64,000 nucleotides of DNA from Nocardioides sp. L-11A (GCA_029961745.1 CP124680.1:4340001-4404000); one strand, 5' to 3'. Positions 41,178 to 52,178 are shown, counted from the stretch's first letter. Program-made: numbers and translations. The notes: generated from the letters alone by a model not told the origin.

Positions 41178-41266
41178 TTCCTTCGCCGGCATGATCCGGA
41201 TCAGGTGTGACGGTCGGAGCGGCTCCAGCTCCCTCTCAGCCCGCTGCCGCGAACTCCCGTGGGTGG
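41178..41266 (-). ncRNA. TPP riboswitch (THI element)
   Basis: On the minus strand the leader holds ACGGGAG, then GGCTGAGAGGGAG, then ACCTGATCCGGATCATGCC and GGCGAAGGAA, in that order and spacing. These are the conserved THI-box blocks, including the CUGAGA core and the CUGAUCCGGAUCAUGCCGGCG block. It ends 8 bp before the thiE ATG. It should shut down the thiE-thiO-thiS-thiG-thiE2-thiD-thiC operon when thiamine pyrophosphate is bound. Confidence 0.97.
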
Positions 41267-41273
41267 TCGTGCG

Positions 41274-42365
41274 TCACGCTAGCGCACGTTCGTCGGCGTC
41301 CTCCAGGGGGTGCTCGCGAAGGTGGCCCCGGACCGCCAGCGCGGCCGCGCGGCCGGCCCGGTTGCCGCCGATCGTGCTCGCCGACGGGCCGTAGCCGACG
41401 AGCTGCACCCGGGGATCACGGAGGGCCGTCGTCGCCGTCTGGACGTCGGCGTCGCTCTGCAGCAGCGCGATCCCGCCGTGCTCGCTGCGCAGGTGCAGGG
41501 GCGCGAGGTGAGCGAGCGCCGGCCGGAAGCCGGTCGCCCAGAGGAGGGCGTCGACGGGTTCGAAGGAGCCGTCGGCCCAGCGCACGCCGTCGGGCTCGAT
41601 CCGCGCGAACATGGGCCGGCGACGCTCGTAGACGCCCAGCCGAGCGGCCTCCTGCTCCTGCGGCCGCAGGGCCAGGCCGGTCACGCTGACCACGCTCGCG
41701 GGCGGCAGGCCCGCGCGGACCCGGTCCTGCACGAGCTCGATCGCGTGCCGGCCGGCCTCCGCGTCGAAGTGGTCGCGCCACACCGGTGGGCGCCGGGTGA
41801 CCCAGAGGACGTCCGTACGCGGCGCCAGCTCACCGAGGAACTGCACCGCCGACGCGCCGCCTCCGACCACGACGACGCGCTTGCCGTCGAAGTGCGCGGC
41901 TCCCGGATAGTCCGCCGTGTGCAGCTGCTCCCCGCGGAACGTCTCGGCGCCGGGGTAGTACGGGACGAACGGCCGGGTCCAGGTGCCGGTCGCGTTGACG
42001 AGCGTCCGGGTCGTCCACGACCGCTGCCCCGCCCGGACGACGAGCAGGTCGCCCTCGCCGTGCACCTCGTCGACCCGCACCGGCCGCACGACCGGGAGCC
42101 GGTGCGCGCGCTCGTAGGCGCCGAACCAGGCCGGCACGACGACATTCGCGCGCTCGGCCGAGTCGCCGGGAGCCGGCGCGTCGGGCAGATCGGCGACGCC
42201 ATGGACGTCGTGCATCGACAGGGAGTCCCATCGGTGCTGCCAGGCTCCTCCGGGCCCGTCGTCCGCGTCCAGGACGACATGGTCGACGCCGAGCCGGGTG
42301 AGGTGGAAGGAGGCGGAGAGGCCGGCCTGACCGGCCCCGATGACCACCGCGTCGTAGACGTGCAC
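41274..42365 (-). CDS. FAD/NAD(P)-binding monooxygenase-like oxidoreductase
   Basis: A 363-residue two-dinucleotide-domain flavoprotein. The FAD site is YDAVVIGAGQAGLSASFHLTRLGVDHVVLDA at the N-terminus. The NADPH site is KRVVVVGGGASAVQFLGEL near residue 165. ALLWATGFRPALAHLAPL is the ATG-type motif of flavin monooxygenases. It resembles CzcO/YUCCA-like enzymes; the substrate is unknown. The GTG start is used. It ends just before the TPP riboswitch and lies on the same strand, but it does not belong to the thiamine operon. Confidence 0.87.
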   Translation of the reverse strand: MHVYDAVVIGAGQAGLSASFHLTRLGVDHVVLDADDGPGGAWQHRWDSLSMHDVHGVADLPDAPAPGDSAERANVVVPAWFGAYERAHRLPVVRPVRVDEVHGEGDLLVVRAGQRSWTTRTLVNATGTWTRPFVPYYPGAETFRGEQLHTADYPGAAHFDGKRVVVVGGGASAVQFLGELAPRTDVLWVTRRPPVWRDHFDAEAGRHAIELVQDRVRAGLPPASVVSVTGLALRPQEQEAARLGVYERRRPMFARIEPDGVRWADGSFEPVDALLWATGFRPALAHLAPLHLRSEHGGIALLQSDADVQTATTALRDPRVQLVGYGPSASTIGGNRAGRAAALAVRGHLREHPLEDADERALA

Positions 42366-42533
42366 ACCACAGGAACGGTCATTTCCACCCGGCTATGCCC
42401 CGCGGCGTGACGTTCTGGGTGATTCTTCGTTGAATCCTCTCGGGAACACCCTCCCGGCTCGCTCAGCGCCGCCCGGGAGTGGTTTGCTTGGGGGGCAAAT
42501 TCATACAGTCAACACGGATGGGAATGGGGTCCC

Positions 42534-43799
42534 GTGAACGTGCGGAAATTCGTCTCCTTTGTCGCCTTCACCCTGCTGGGTGTCGGCCTAGTCGCCGTTC
42601 CGGCACCTGCGCAGGCAGCTGACACCACCGGCTGGGCCTACAACGCCGCCACCGGCGCGACGTACGTCAAGGCCGTCGGCGGCGTCGTCCAATCCGACCT
42701 GACCGCCCAGACGGGCGTGTCCGGCGGCAACTTCTCCCGCGTCTCGGAGAACAGCACCGTCGGTGGCCAGGTCAGCCAGCTGCTCACGATCGGCGCGGCG
42801 CAGACCAAGACCACGGCCGACTACTCCAGCGCCGGTACGACGCTGACCTCGTGGGCCCGCACCGCCGGCGTCAGTCTGCTGAACGGTCTGATCAAGGTCG
42901 ACGCGATCGAGACCAACTCGGTCACGACCGGTCACGCCGACGGCACCGTCACGCACACCGGCAACTCCGAGCTGCTGGGCATCAAGATCATCGGCATCGA
43001 CCTGCCGGTGAAGATCCCCAAGAACTTCGCGGTGACCGTCCCCGGCGTGGCGACCGTCAGCCTCAACTACGACATGTCGGGCCAGGACGGCAACGGCGCG
43101 ATCGCCGTCAACTGGGCGCTCGCCGTGCAGCTGCTCAAGCCGATCGGCGGCTTCGACATCGGCACGACGGTCCTCGTCAACCCAGTCAGCCAGGGTCTGA
43201 TCCACGTCAACGAGAACGCCGGCGCCATCCTCGGCGGCAACGCCTACGGCACCCGGATCGCGGCCAACGTCGGCTCCGACATCAAGATCGTCAGCGACCC
43301 GACGGCGCAGATCGGCGTCCCGTTCTCCTCCAGCGGCGGTCGCACCCTGCGCAACAGCACCGCGACCGTCAACGTCCCGGGCCTGCTCAACCTCGGCGCC
43401 ATCACCTCCACGTCGACGTCGAGCAAGGACGGCAAGGACGCGGAGATCGTCAACACCAACCAGCTGGCCGGGCTCAACCTCCTCGGCGGCCTGATCAAGG
43501 CCGACGCGATCGGGGTCAGCGCCAGCGGCAAGCGGGTCGGCACCCAGTGGACCGGCAGCATGAACATGACGCTGGTCAACCTGGTGATCGCCGGGAAGTC
43601 CATCCCGATCGACGTCTCCCCGAACACCACGCTCAAGATCGCCAACCTCGGCAAGGTGGAGATCAACAAGCAGGTCGTCAACAAGTCGATCCGCGCGAAC
43701 CAGATCTACGCGCTCCGGATCACGCTCGACACCTCCACCGCCGGCCTCCCGGTCGGCGCCGTGATCGAGATCGGCCAGGCCAGCACGATCATCTACTGA
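42534..43799 (+). CDS. Secreted choice-of-anchor P family protein
   Basis: A 421-residue secreted protein. A signal peptide ([23 protein letters not shown]) ends near residue 28 with an AQA-A site. The mature part is rich in Ala, Gly, Thr and Val and contains two similar modules. [20 protein letters not shown] near residue 113 and [20 protein letters not shown] near 315 mark equivalent positions. The modular LLxGLIKxDAI pattern is what I associate with choice-of-anchor P. No LPXTG or other anchor is visible at the C-terminus, which ends [11 protein letters not shown]. Codon use is less extreme than its neighbours (many Asn and Lys). A strong terminator follows. Confidence 0.78.
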   Translation: MNVRKFVSFVAFTLLGVGLVAVPAPAQAADTTGWAYNAATGATYVKAVGGVVQSDLTAQTGVSGGNFSRVSENSTVGGQVSQLLTIGAAQTKTTADYSSAGTTLTSWARTAGVSLLNGLIKVDAIETNSVTTGHADGTVTHTGNSELLGIKIIGIDLPVKIPKNFAVTVPGVATVSLNYDMSGQDGNGAIAVNWALAVQLLKPIGGFDIGTTVLVNPVSQGLIHVNENAGAILGGNAYGTRIAANVGSDIKIVSDPTAQIGVPFSSSGGRTLRNSTATVNVPGLLNLGAITSTSTSSKDGKDAEIVNTNQLAGLNLLGGLIKADAIGVSASGKRVGTQWTGSMNMTLVNLVIAGKSIPIDVSPNTTLKIANLGKVEINKQVVNKSIRANQIYALRITLDTSTAGLPVGAVIEIGQASTIIY

Positions 43800-43817
43800 T
43801 CGCATTCCACACGGTCG

Positions 43818-43855
43818 CGAGGGGCCGGGTCGCCAGCAGGCGGCCCGGCCCCTCG
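43818..43855. terminator. Strong hairpin terminator after the secreted protein gene
   Basis: CGAGGGGCCGGGTCGCC pairs with GGCGGCCCGGCCCCTCG, a 17-bp stem with one G-T wobble and a 4-nt loop, 19 bp after the stop. No U-tract. Confidence 0.75.
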
Positions 43856-43887
43856 TGCGTTCCCCCGCGGCGATATCCTCGGTAGCC

Positions 43888-45576
<1,689 letters not shown>

Positions 45577-45586
45577 GCTGCCCGGC

Positions 45587-45952
45587 ATGATCGCTCGGGG
45601 AATCACCACAGTGACGGCCGCGCTCGCCATCGCCATCGGGCTCCTGGCGCCGGCCGGAGCCGCTCCTACTCAGCGCGGCCAGGGCGCGGCCAGCCAGGCG
45701 GCCGTCATCGCCGAGGTCGTCGCCCATGGCCTCGACCAAGGCGTGCAGCTTCCGAAGCGGATGACGCGGGCCAAGCTCGACAAGCGGTTCGGCTACCCCC
45801 TGCCGCAGCGCTTCTCGATCCGGCGCTACGCCCGCCTGGACGCCACGACGTACCGGATCTGCATCGTCAAGAAGTCGGGCGGCTGGGCGACGTGGCACTC
45901 CGGCAAGGGTCGGATCCGCTCGGGCAGCCACGGCGCCGCCTGCCGGTTCTGA
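45587..45952 (+). CDS. Small secreted protein of unknown function
   Basis: A 121-residue protein with a signal peptide (GITTVTAALAIAIGLLAPAGAA) and cleavage near residue 26. The mature part is basic. Residues RMTRAKLDKRFGYPLPQRFSIRRY are followed by ATTYRICIVKKSGGWATWHSGKGRI, with a possible disulfide between Cys in YRICIV and Cys in GAACRF. I do not recognise a family. It lies 10 bp after the fumarase gene but may have a separate leaderless promoter. Confidence 0.68.
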   Translation: MIARGITTVTAALAIAIGLLAPAGAAPTQRGQGAASQAAVIAEVVAHGLDQGVQLPKRMTRAKLDKRFGYPLPQRFSIRRYARLDATTYRICIVKKSGGWATWHSGKGRIRSGSHGAACRF

Positions 45953-45997
45953 GCCCGCGGCCGGGAACGCAGGAGCCCGGCCGTCCGTTGTCCCGAT

Positions 45998-46294
45998 ATG
46001 CGCTGTCCAGTTGACGAGTCCACGCTGGTGATGAGCGAGCGGAACGGCATCGAGATCGACTACTGCCCCCAGTGCCGGGGTGTCTGGCTCGACCGCGGCG
46101 AGCTCGACAAGATCATCGACCGTTCCGTCGGGATGCCGCAGCCCGCGCCGCAGCAGCCGGCCGCGCCGCAACAGCCGCAGTACGACGGCTACCGCGCCCC
46201 GCAGCAGCAGCAGTACGACGACCGCCGCCGCTACGACGACAAGTACTACAAGAAGCGCAAGCGCGAGTCCTGGCTCAGCGAGCTGTTCGACTGA
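45998..46294 (+). CDS. zf-TFIIB domain protein
   Basis: A 98-residue protein. The N-terminal zinc ribbon reads MRCPVDESTLVMSERNGIEIDYCPQCRGVWLDRGELDKII, with CPxC-type pairs at both ends as in the zf-TFIIB family. A long Gln/Pro/Tyr/Arg-rich low-complexity tail follows, ending in the basic [17 protein letters not shown]. The role is unknown, probably nucleic-acid or protein binding. Its last 20 bp overlap the convergent DUF1648 gene. Confidence 0.83.
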   Translation: MRCPVDESTLVMSERNGIEIDYCPQCRGVWLDRGELDKIIDRSVGMPQPAPQQPAAPQQPQYDGYRAPQQQQYDDRRRYDDKYYKKRKRESWLSELFD

Positions 46295-47222
46295 GCCGAA
46301 CCACCAGCGCGTTCACCAGGTCGGCCGCGGCCTGCGGCCGGTCCACGGTCGCGGCGAACCGCTGGCCGTCGCGCAGCGTGAGCACGATGCCCTCCCCACG
46401 GCGGGCCACCGCCGCCCGGCCCTTGGTGCTGCGCCGGTAGCCCCACCCGCCCCAGCGAAGCGGCTCGATGTCGCCCGCCTCGGCCGAGGCGATCTCGGCC
46501 AGGCCGACCCGGAGCCGGGGCCACTGGGCCGGCCCCCACGAGACGGCGACGCCGGCGTCGTCGACGCGGACCGTGACCACGTGGACCCAGGCGACCGCGA
46601 TCGCGGCGAGCCCGGCGGCGAGCGCCGCGGGCCAGACGGCGAACCACAGCGGGACCGTGCCCAGGCCGAGCACGACCCCCAGGACCAGCAGAGCGCGGGA
46701 GTTCGCCTGACCGACCCAGGCGACCCGCTCGCCGTCGGCCAGCGCGAGGGTCGCGCTCTCGGCCGGCAGCGGCTGCTCACGCCATACCGGGCTCGGCAGC
46801 AGGCGGTGGACCACCAGCGCGGCGAGGAACGGCAACAGGGTGGCGAGCAGGATCGTCAGGACCGGCAGCCGGACCTCCGCGGCCCGGACGGCGTCGGCGG
46901 AGGCGAACAGCGTCGCCGCGTAGAGCGCTGCCGGCAGCCAGGCGACCCAGGTGGCGCCCGCGGCGCCGAGCGAGGCGAGGGGCGAGCGCCGGCCCGACGC
47001 GACGACGAGGCCGAGCGCCACCAGCGTCGCCACTCCGACCACGGCGGCCACCGCGGCGGTGAAGCCGGACAGAGGGAGGGTCCCGTCGACGTCCCCGGCG
47101 AGGTCCCAGTGGGTCGGCACCGGATCGGGGACGTCGTCGCGCAGACCGAGGCCCACCCCGGCGACCCAGAGCGGAGCCTGGAGCACGACGAGGACGGCGA
47201 GCAGTGGGCGGATGCGGGTCAT
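46275..47222 (-). CDS. DUF1648-type membrane protein
   Basis: A 315-residue membrane protein. The N-terminal helix is followed by [20 protein letters not shown], the DUF1648 hallmark. Several helices follow ([81 protein letters not shown]) and then a soluble PH-like C-terminal end ([31 protein letters not shown]). It follows a GntR/YtrA-type regulator with a 4-bp overlap, a common pairing. The function may relate to cell-envelope sensing. Confidence 0.8.
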   Translation of the reverse strand: MTRIRPLLAVLVVLQAPLWVAGVGLGLRDDVPDPVPTHWDLAGDVDGTLPLSGFTAAVAAVVGVATLVALGLVVASGRRSPLASLGAAGATWVAWLPAALYAATLFASADAVRAAEVRLPVLTILLATLLPFLAALVVHRLLPSPVWREQPLPAESATLALADGERVAWVGQANSRALLVLGVVLGLGTVPLWFAVWPAALAAGLAAIAVAWVHVVTVRVDDAGVAVSWGPAQWPRLRVGLAEIASAEAGDIEPLRWGGWGYRRSTKGRAAVARRGEGIVLTLRDGQRFAATVDRPQAAADLVNALVVRLSRTAR

Positions 47223-47581
47223 GGGAGGGCCTTTCGGATCTCGTCGACGAGTTCGTCGGGGGTGACGCCGATGCGGGCGGCGCGGGCGAGCAGGTCACGC
47301 ACCTCACGGCGCAGCGCGACGCGTTCCCGGTCGGGCTCGGCGAGGTCGCTGCGCACGTGCGCCCCGCGCCCGCGGCGCAGGTCGACGATCCCCTCGTCGC
47401 GCAGGGCGGCGTAGGCGCGCAGCACGGTGTGCATGTTGACGTCGAGTGCCGCGGCCAGCTCACGGGCGGGCGGCAGCTTGTCGCCGCCGCGGAGTCCGCC
47501 GTCGATGACCGCCGCACGCACCTGTGCGGCGATCTGCTCGGCCAGCCCCAGCGGGCTGGCCGGGTCCACTCGGATCAACAT
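47219..47581 (-). CDS. GntR-family (YtrA-type) transcriptional regulator
   Basis: A 120-residue short GntR regulator. The winged helix is [69 protein letters not shown]. The short C-terminal helix [34 protein letters not shown] replaces a full ligand domain, as in YtrA regulators. ATG 47581 lies 6 nt after TACGAT. TTGT and ACAA half-sites around that box may be its operator. It shares a 51-bp divergent gap with fumC. Confidence 0.88.
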   Translation of the reverse strand: MLIRVDPASPLGLAEQIAAQVRAAVIDGGLRGGDKLPPARELAAALDVNMHTVLRAYAALRDEGIVDLRRGRGAHVRSDLAEPDRERVALRREVRDLLARAARIGVTPDELVDEIRKALP

Positions 47582-47587
47582 GTTTGT

Positions 47588-47593
47588 ATCGTA
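47588..47593 (-). promoter_or_regulatory. Leaderless -10 element (TACGAT) of the GntR gene
   Basis: TACGAT, then 6 nt, then the ATG of the GntR gene. Confidence 0.6.
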
Positions 47594-47620
47594 CTAGAAC
47601 AACCCAATCAGCGGCGTCGG

Positions 47621-47626
47621 TAGGCT
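47621..47626 (+). promoter_or_regulatory. Leaderless -10 element (TAGGCT) of fumC
   Basis: TAGGCT, then 6 nt, then the GTG of fumC. A GAGGA directly before the GTG is too close for a standard Shine-Dalgarno. Confidence 0.55.
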
Positions 47627-47632
47627 CGAGGA

Positions 47633-49015
47633 GTGAGCGACTTCCGCACCGAGCACGACTCCATGGGCGAGATCCAGGTCCCCGCCGCAGCCCTGTGGCG
47701 GGCGCAGACCCAGCGCGCCGTCGAGAACTTCCCGATCAGCGGTACGCCGATCGAGCCGGCCCTGATCCACGCGCTGGGCCGGGTGAAGGCAGCGGCGGCG
47801 TCGGCGAATGTCGCCCTGGGGGTGCTCGACCCCGCACTCGGCGCCGCGATCGCGGTCGCGGCCCGCGCCGTCGCCGACGGCGGGCACGACGACCAGTTCC
47901 CGATCGACGTGTTCCAGACCGGCTCCGGCACCAGCTCGAACATGAACGCCAACGAGGTCATCGCCTCCCTGTGCGCCCGCGACGGCGTCACCGCACACCC
48001 CAACGACCACGTCAACGCCAGCCAGTCGAGCAACGACACCTTCCCGACCACGATCCACGTCGCCGCCGCCCTGGCGGTCGCCGACGACCTGCTGCCGGCG
48101 CTGGACCGGCTCGCGACCTCCCTGGAGGCCAAGGCGGAGGAGTTCGCCGGGCTGGTGAAGTCGGGCCGCACCCACCTGATGGACGCCACGCCCGTGACCC
48201 TCGGCCAGGAGTTCGGCGGCTACGCCGCCACGGTCCGCTACGCCGGGGAGCGGCTCGCCGGCGTACTCCCTCGGGTCCGTGAGCTCCCACTCGGCGGCAC
48301 CGCCGTCGGCACCGGCATCAACACCCCACCCGGCTTCGCGGCCGCCGCGATCACGGCGCTCAGCGAGGCCACGGGACAGGAGTTCACCGAGGCGCGCGAC
48401 CACTTCGAGGCGCAGGGCACCCGCGACTCCCTGGTCGAGCTGAGCGGGGTGCTGCGCACGATCGCGGTCGGCCTGACCAAGATCTGCAACGACCTGCGCT
48501 GGATGGGCTCCGGCCCGACCACCGGCCTCGCCGAGATCCACCTGCCCGACCTGCAGCCGGGCTCCTCGATCATGCCCGGCAAGGTCAACCCGGTGCTGCC
48601 CGAGGCGACCCTGATGGTCTGCATGCAGGTGATCGGCAACGACGCCGCCGTCACCGCCGCCGGCGCGAGCGGCAGCTTCGAGCTCAACGTCGCCATGCCC
48701 GTCCTGGCCCGCAACGTGCTCGAGTCGATCCGTCTGCTCGCCCGCTCCTCGGTCACGCTCGCCGAGCGCTGCATCGACGGCATCACCGCCGACGCCGACC
48801 GGATGCTGCGCTACGCCGCCTCGTCGCCGTCCGTGGTGACTCCGCTGAACAAGCACATCGGCTACGAGGCGGCGGCCACGATCGCCAAGCAGGCGCTCGC
48901 CACCGGCAGCACGATCCGCGAGACCGTGCTCGCGCTCGGATACGTCGACCGGGGCGAGCTCACCCTCGAGGAGCTGGACGCCGCGCTGGATCTGATGTCC
49001 ATGACCCGCCCCTGA
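47633..49015 (+). CDS. fumC: Class II fumarate hydratase
   Basis: A 460-residue cofactor-free fumarase of the aspartase/fumarase superfamily. The signature [15 protein letters not shown] near residue 316 carries the catalytic serine loop. Others are [37 protein letters not shown] and [21 protein letters not shown]. The length is normal. It works in the TCA cycle together with or instead of the class I fumarase upstream. The GTG start follows a TAGGCT box. Confidence 0.96.
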   Translation: MSDFRTEHDSMGEIQVPAAALWRAQTQRAVENFPISGTPIEPALIHALGRVKAAAASANVALGVLDPALGAAIAVAARAVADGGHDDQFPIDVFQTGSGTSSNMNANEVIASLCARDGVTAHPNDHVNASQSSNDTFPTTIHVAAALAVADDLLPALDRLATSLEAKAEEFAGLVKSGRTHLMDATPVTLGQEFGGYAATVRYAGERLAGVLPRVRELPLGGTAVGTGINTPPGFAAAAITALSEATGQEFTEARDHFEAQGTRDSLVELSGVLRTIAVGLTKICNDLRWMGSGPTTGLAEIHLPDLQPGSSIMPGKVNPVLPEATLMVCMQVIGNDAAVTAAGASGSFELNVAMPVLARNVLESIRLLARSSVTLAERCIDGITADADRMLRYAASSPSVVTPLNKHIGYEAAATIAKQALATGSTIRETVLALGYVDRGELTLEELDAALDLMSMTRP

Positions 49016-49067
49016 GCGGCGGTCCACGGCGGAGTCCGGCTCATCAGACCCCGCGGCTCGGCGGGAC

Positions 49068-49379
49068 TCAGACCTTCTTGCGGCCGGTCAGGCCCGCCGC
49101 CACGATCACAGCCACGGCGGCCACGACGATCTGCCAGATGTGACGCCACCAGTCGATGCCGTTGGTCGCGTTGTCCCACGTGGCCTCGTGGCCGTCGAAG
49201 GGACCGTTGTTGTGGCCGACCAGCACCCAGTAGAGCAGGCTGCCGACCAGCATGCCCACGATGCCGCACAGCACCGTGAGCCAGAACGGGAACTTCGTCC
49301 GATCCCCCGGCGCCACGGCTTTGCCGATCAGGCCGATGATGGCACCGCCGACGATCGTCACGATGATGGTCCACACCAT
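49068..49379 (-). CDS. GlsB/YeaQ/YmgE-type small membrane protein
   Basis: A 103-residue membrane protein. The first two helices read VWTIIVTIVGGAIIGLIGKAVAPG and FWLTVLCGIVGMLVGSLLYWVLVG, as in transglycosylase-associated or YeaQ stress-response proteins. A third helix (IWQIVVAAVAVIVAAGL) follows a polar loop. ATG 49379 has GAGG upstream. The role in stress is known only from distant relatives. Confidence 0.8.
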   Translation of the reverse strand: MVWTIIVTIVGGAIIGLIGKAVAPGDRTKFPFWLTVLCGIVGMLVGSLLYWVLVGHNNGPFDGHEATWDNATNGIDWWRHIWQIVVAAVAVIVAAGLTGRKKV

Positions 49380-49573
49380 TGCGGGCTCCTCACGTCGTAC
49401 GGGACACCCGTGTCCCGTCCATAACGGCATCATGCACCCGCGAAGACGCCGCGGCGTGGACCCGGCGCGGCCCCGGGCTCGGCGTGGCGCGGACGCCGTC
49501 CCCTACTTTCGACCCGTCACTCGGTCCCCGGGTCGGATGTGCCGGGGTTGCGGAACCGAGCAGACTCACGGGC

Positions 49574-49753
49574 ATGAACACGGCCACGCAGCTGCTCCTC
49601 GGAGTCGTCCTCGTCGGCGCCGGGATGATCCTCGCCCTGGGCTACCCCGACGCCGAGCTCGGCTGGTTCGAGGGCCGCCCGCTGGGCGTCGTCCTCGCGA
49701 TCATCGGTGCGGTCGACCTCGGCGAGGCCGTCCTGCGACGCCGGCGGGGCTGA
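49574..49753 (+). CDS. Small two-helix membrane protein
   Basis: A 59-residue protein with helices ATQLLLGVVLVGAGMILALGY and PLGVVLAIIGAVDLGEAVL and a basic end (RRRRG). I do not recognise a family. It stands alone between the YeaQ-like gene and a tandem repeat, with ACTCACGGGC just before the ATG. Confidence 0.55.
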   Translation: MNTATQLLLGVVLVGAGMILALGYPDAELGWFEGRPLGVVLAIIGAVDLGEAVLRRRRG

Positions 49754-49770
49754 GCCCGGGACGGGACCCG

Positions 49771-50150
49771 CTCGCGCGATCGTCCACGCCGCCGGTCATC
49801 GCGGGAGGCTCGGCCGCCGGAGCGCAGGGAGCGACGAAGGAGCGACCGGAGCGCAGGAGGCCAGCTTTCCGCGAGCCGGCCGTGTTGCCGCCACGCGAAC
49901 GCAACCATCTACCGGACGCGACAGCGAGCGCGGCAGCGTGTCAAGCGAAGCGCCGACACGCTCGCGCGATCGTCCACGCCGCCGGTCATCGCGGGAGGCT
50001 CGGCCGCCGGAGCGCAGGGAGCGACGAAGGAGCGACCGGAGCGCAGGAGGCCGGCTTTCCGCGAGCCGGCCGTGTTGCCGCCACGCGAACGCAACCATCT
50101 ACCGGACGCGACAGCGAGCGCGGCAGCGTGTCAAGCGAAGCGCCGACACG
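49771..50150. repeat. Tandem duplication, two 190-bp units
   Basis: 49771-49960 and 49961-50150 differ at a single base (GGCCAGC against GGCCGGC). A partial third start (CTCGCGC) follows at 50151. The unit begins CTCGCGCGATCGTCCACGCC. It lies between a small membrane protein gene and the 3' end of the transglycosylase-like gene, in a 412-bp gap with no credible gene. The near identity suggests a recent duplication. Confidence 0.93.
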
Positions 50151-50165
50151 CTCGCGCCGACCCGC

Positions 50166-50918
50166 TCAGTACCAGCCGCGGGCCTGACTGTGGCCCCAGG
50201 CCCCGCAGGGGCTGCCATAGCGCCCCTTGATGTAGCCCAGCCCCCAGCGGATCTGGGTGGCGGGGTTGGTGGCCCAGTCGGAGCCGGCGGTGGACATCTT
50301 GGAGCCGGGCAGGGCCTGCGGGATGCCGTAGGCGCTGGAGGTCGGGTTGTCGGCGTTCCAGCGCCAGTTGGACTCGCGGGTCCACAGCGAGTCGAGGCAG
50401 CCGAACTGGCTGGAGGAGAAGCCGAACTCGCCGAGGAGCGCGCGGGCGATGTCGCGTGGGTCGGAGTCGGAGAGCTCACGGCTGTCGGTCATCGCGGCGG
50501 TGCGGGAGCCGGAGAGATCGGCCGACTTCGCCGGGACGGCCTCGGGGCGCAGGTCATCGCGGGAGAGCACCGGCTCCCGGCGCGCGGTCGCGTCCTCGGC
50601 GATCGTGGCGGCGCCGACGTTGGCGATCGCGTCGATGTCGGCGACACCGGCGGCGCTCGCGGCACTCGGCGTGGCCTGCTGACCGGCGAGGCCAGCGACG
50701 ACCGAGACACCCGTCACGGCCACCGCGACCGAGGACAGGACGACGACATTGCGGGCCGCGGTGCGCGGCGCCCGGGCGATGTGGGCGTGCTTGGGCGCGC
50801 CGCGATGCTTGGGCGCTCGCCTCTTCGGCGGCTGCGGCGCGTTGTTCGACAAGTGCTCGGATCCGGGCTCGGCGACATGGGGGTGACCACCGCCCGATCG
50901 GGCCCGACTCGCTGTCAT
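50166..50918 (-). CDS. Secreted lytic transglycosylase-like protein (Rpf/APF type)
   Basis: A 250-residue cell-wall protein. A basic N-terminal part leads to a membrane or signal helix (NVVVLSSVAVAVTGVSVVAGLAG, about residues 55-80). A polar linker follows, then a C-terminal lysozyme-like domain with a likely catalytic Glu (DSLWTRESNWRWNADNPTSSAYGIPQALPGSKMSTAGSDW). It closes with GYIKGRYGSPCGAWGHSQARGWY, typical of aggregation-promoting-factor and transglycosylase proteins. It should cleave or bind peptidoglycan. ATG 50918 is used; GTG 50921 is equally possible. Confidence 0.82.
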   Translation of the reverse strand: MTASRARSGGGHPHVAEPGSEHLSNNAPQPPKRRAPKHRGAPKHAHIARAPRTAARNVVVLSSVAVAVTGVSVVAGLAGQQATPSAASAAGVADIDAIANVGAATIAEDATARREPVLSRDDLRPEAVPAKSADLSGSRTAAMTDSRELSDSDPRDIARALLGEFGFSSSQFGCLDSLWTRESNWRWNADNPTSSAYGIPQALPGSKMSTAGSDWATNPATQIRWGLGYIKGRYGSPCGAWGHSQARGWY

Positions 50919-50929
50919 CACCGCCGGCG

Positions 50930-51055
50930 GCCAGCGACCACCCTGCCTGACGGAGAGGGCTCACGCAAACCGAACGACGGATTTCCCCCGCCATCTCCCG
51001 CATCCCGTACACCGTCGGTCACACGAGTCACATCAGTCCCAGCTGACAGCGGCCG
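50930..51055 (-). ncRNA. Possible c-di-AMP (ydaO-type) riboswitch
   Basis: The leader of the transglycosylase-like gene contains GCGGGGGAAATCC, then GCGTGAGCC, then CTCCGTCAGGCAGGG on the minus strand. The order resembles the GGGGGAACC, GTGAA and CCGACAG...GGC blocks of the ydaO motif, which commonly precedes such cell-wall genes in actinobacteria. Several conserved bases differ, so this is a weak call. Confidence 0.3.
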
Positions 51056-51064
51056 GACACCTGA

Positions 51065-51106
51065 CGTCATACGTTCTGAGGGCTTGAGCCCACAGAGCGA
51101 ATGACG
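51065..51106. repeat. Palindromic repeat family A, copy 2 (42 bp)
   Basis: CGTCATACGTTCTGAGGGCT and AGCCCACAGAGCGAATGACG form the two arms around TG. It ends 109 bp before the start of the second AbiEi/DUF559 gene. Flanking TGA/TCA bases extend the arms outward. Confidence 0.92.
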
Positions 51107-51215
51107 TCACGGCGGGGGCCGTTCGCTGTCCACAGGCGCCGAGGCTCCGCCCGTCATCCACAGCCGCTGTGCGGGTACAGCCGGATGTCGCGGCAGGTCG
51201 CTGCATCGTCCTGCC

Positions 51216-52178
51216 ATGAGCACTCCCCCTCGGTTCCGCCGCCGGATCATCATCGGCAGTGACGACCCCCGCAGCGAGCAGCTCGGCGCGCTGGCCACCG
51301 CACAGCACGGCGTGGTGTCGCGCCGGCAGCTCTACCGGCTGCACGTGACCCGCTGGGAGATCCGGGCGCACCTGCGGGCCGAGCGCTGGCAGCGCCTCGG
51401 CGACCAGAGCATCGTCCTCCACACCGGACCGGTCCCGATCCCGGGGCTGCTCTGGGCGGCCGTCCTCCAGGGTGGTCCCCACGCCCAACTCGACGGCGCG
51501 GCGTCCCTGGTCGCCTCCGGCCTGCAGCGGTTCGAGCTCGACAGCATCCGGGTCTCGCTGCCTCGGGGTGCCCGGACCCGCCGCACACCGATGTTCGACC
51601 TGCGTCAGACCCGCCGATGGCGCGCCGCCGACCGGGTGCCGTCGGGCATCCCGCGCACCCGTCCCGAGGTCGCCGCGGTCCGGGCCTTCCTCTGGGCCAG
51701 GACGGACCGGCAAGCGATCTACCTGCTGACCCTCACCGTGCAGCAGGGCCTGGCGACGCCCGAGCTGATCGGGGCGGCCGCGCTCCGGATCCTCCGAGAC
51801 AAGCGCCGCCGCCTGCTGCACGCCACGATCAACGACCTCCTCGACGGAGTGCGGGCGCTGGGCGAGCTCGATGTGCTCCAGGAGCTCCGGCGCCGCGGCC
51901 TCCCGCTTCCGGAGCACCAGGTCGTTCGCACGGACAGCCAGGGGCGCTTCTACCTCGATCTCTACTGGCCCGACCTCGGAGTCGTCGTCGAGGTGGACGG
52001 GATCCACCACGCGTGGGCCGAGAACATCGTCGGGGACGCCCTCCGCCAGAACGCGCTCACGCTCTCCGGCGACATCGTGCTGCGGTTGCCGCTTCTCGCC
52101 CTGCGGCTCCAGCCGGACGCGTTCTTCGCGCAGATCGCCGAAACGCTCGCCACCGCGCAGAGACGGCGGGCGGCGTGA
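51216..52178 (+). CDS. AbiEi-like winged-helix / DUF559 nuclease protein (locus 2)
   Basis: A 320-residue protein with the same architecture as the gene at 5527-6582 but very different sequence. The N-terminal winged helix reads QLGALATAQHGVVSRRQLYRLHVTRWEIRAHLRAERWQRLG. The C-terminal DUF559/Vsr-like domain is clearer here: RFYLDLYWPDLGVVVEVDGIHHAWAENIVGDALRQNAL, which gives D, then ExDGxxH, followed by LRLPLLALRLQPDAFFAQI. It lies between palindrome copies A2 (109 bp upstream) and A3 (20 bp downstream). No toxin partner is adjacent. Nuclease activity is inferred. Confidence 0.82.
   Translation: MSTPPRFRRRIIIGSDDPRSEQLGALATAQHGVVSRRQLYRLHVTRWEIRAHLRAERWQRLGDQSIVLHTGPVPIPGLLWAAVLQGGPHAQLDGAASLVASGLQRFELDSIRVSLPRGARTRRTPMFDLRQTRRWRAADRVPSGIPRTRPEVAAVRAFLWARTDRQAIYLLTLTVQQGLATPELIGAAALRILRDKRRRLLHATINDLLDGVRALGELDVLQELRRRGLPLPEHQVVRTDSQGRFYLDLYWPDLGVVVEVDGIHHAWAENIVGDALRQNALTLSGDIVLRLPLLALRLQPDAFFAQIAETLATAQRRRAA

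Noticed and set aside
49642..50098. Minus-strand frames beginning MVAFAWRQHGRLAES in both 190-bp repeat units
   Set aside because: They arise only because the repeat is duplicated. They are Arg/Ser-rich, without a ribosome site or family.
49771..50150. CRISPR array
   Set aside because: There are only two units of 190 bp, with no short repeats alternating with unique spacers and no cas genes.
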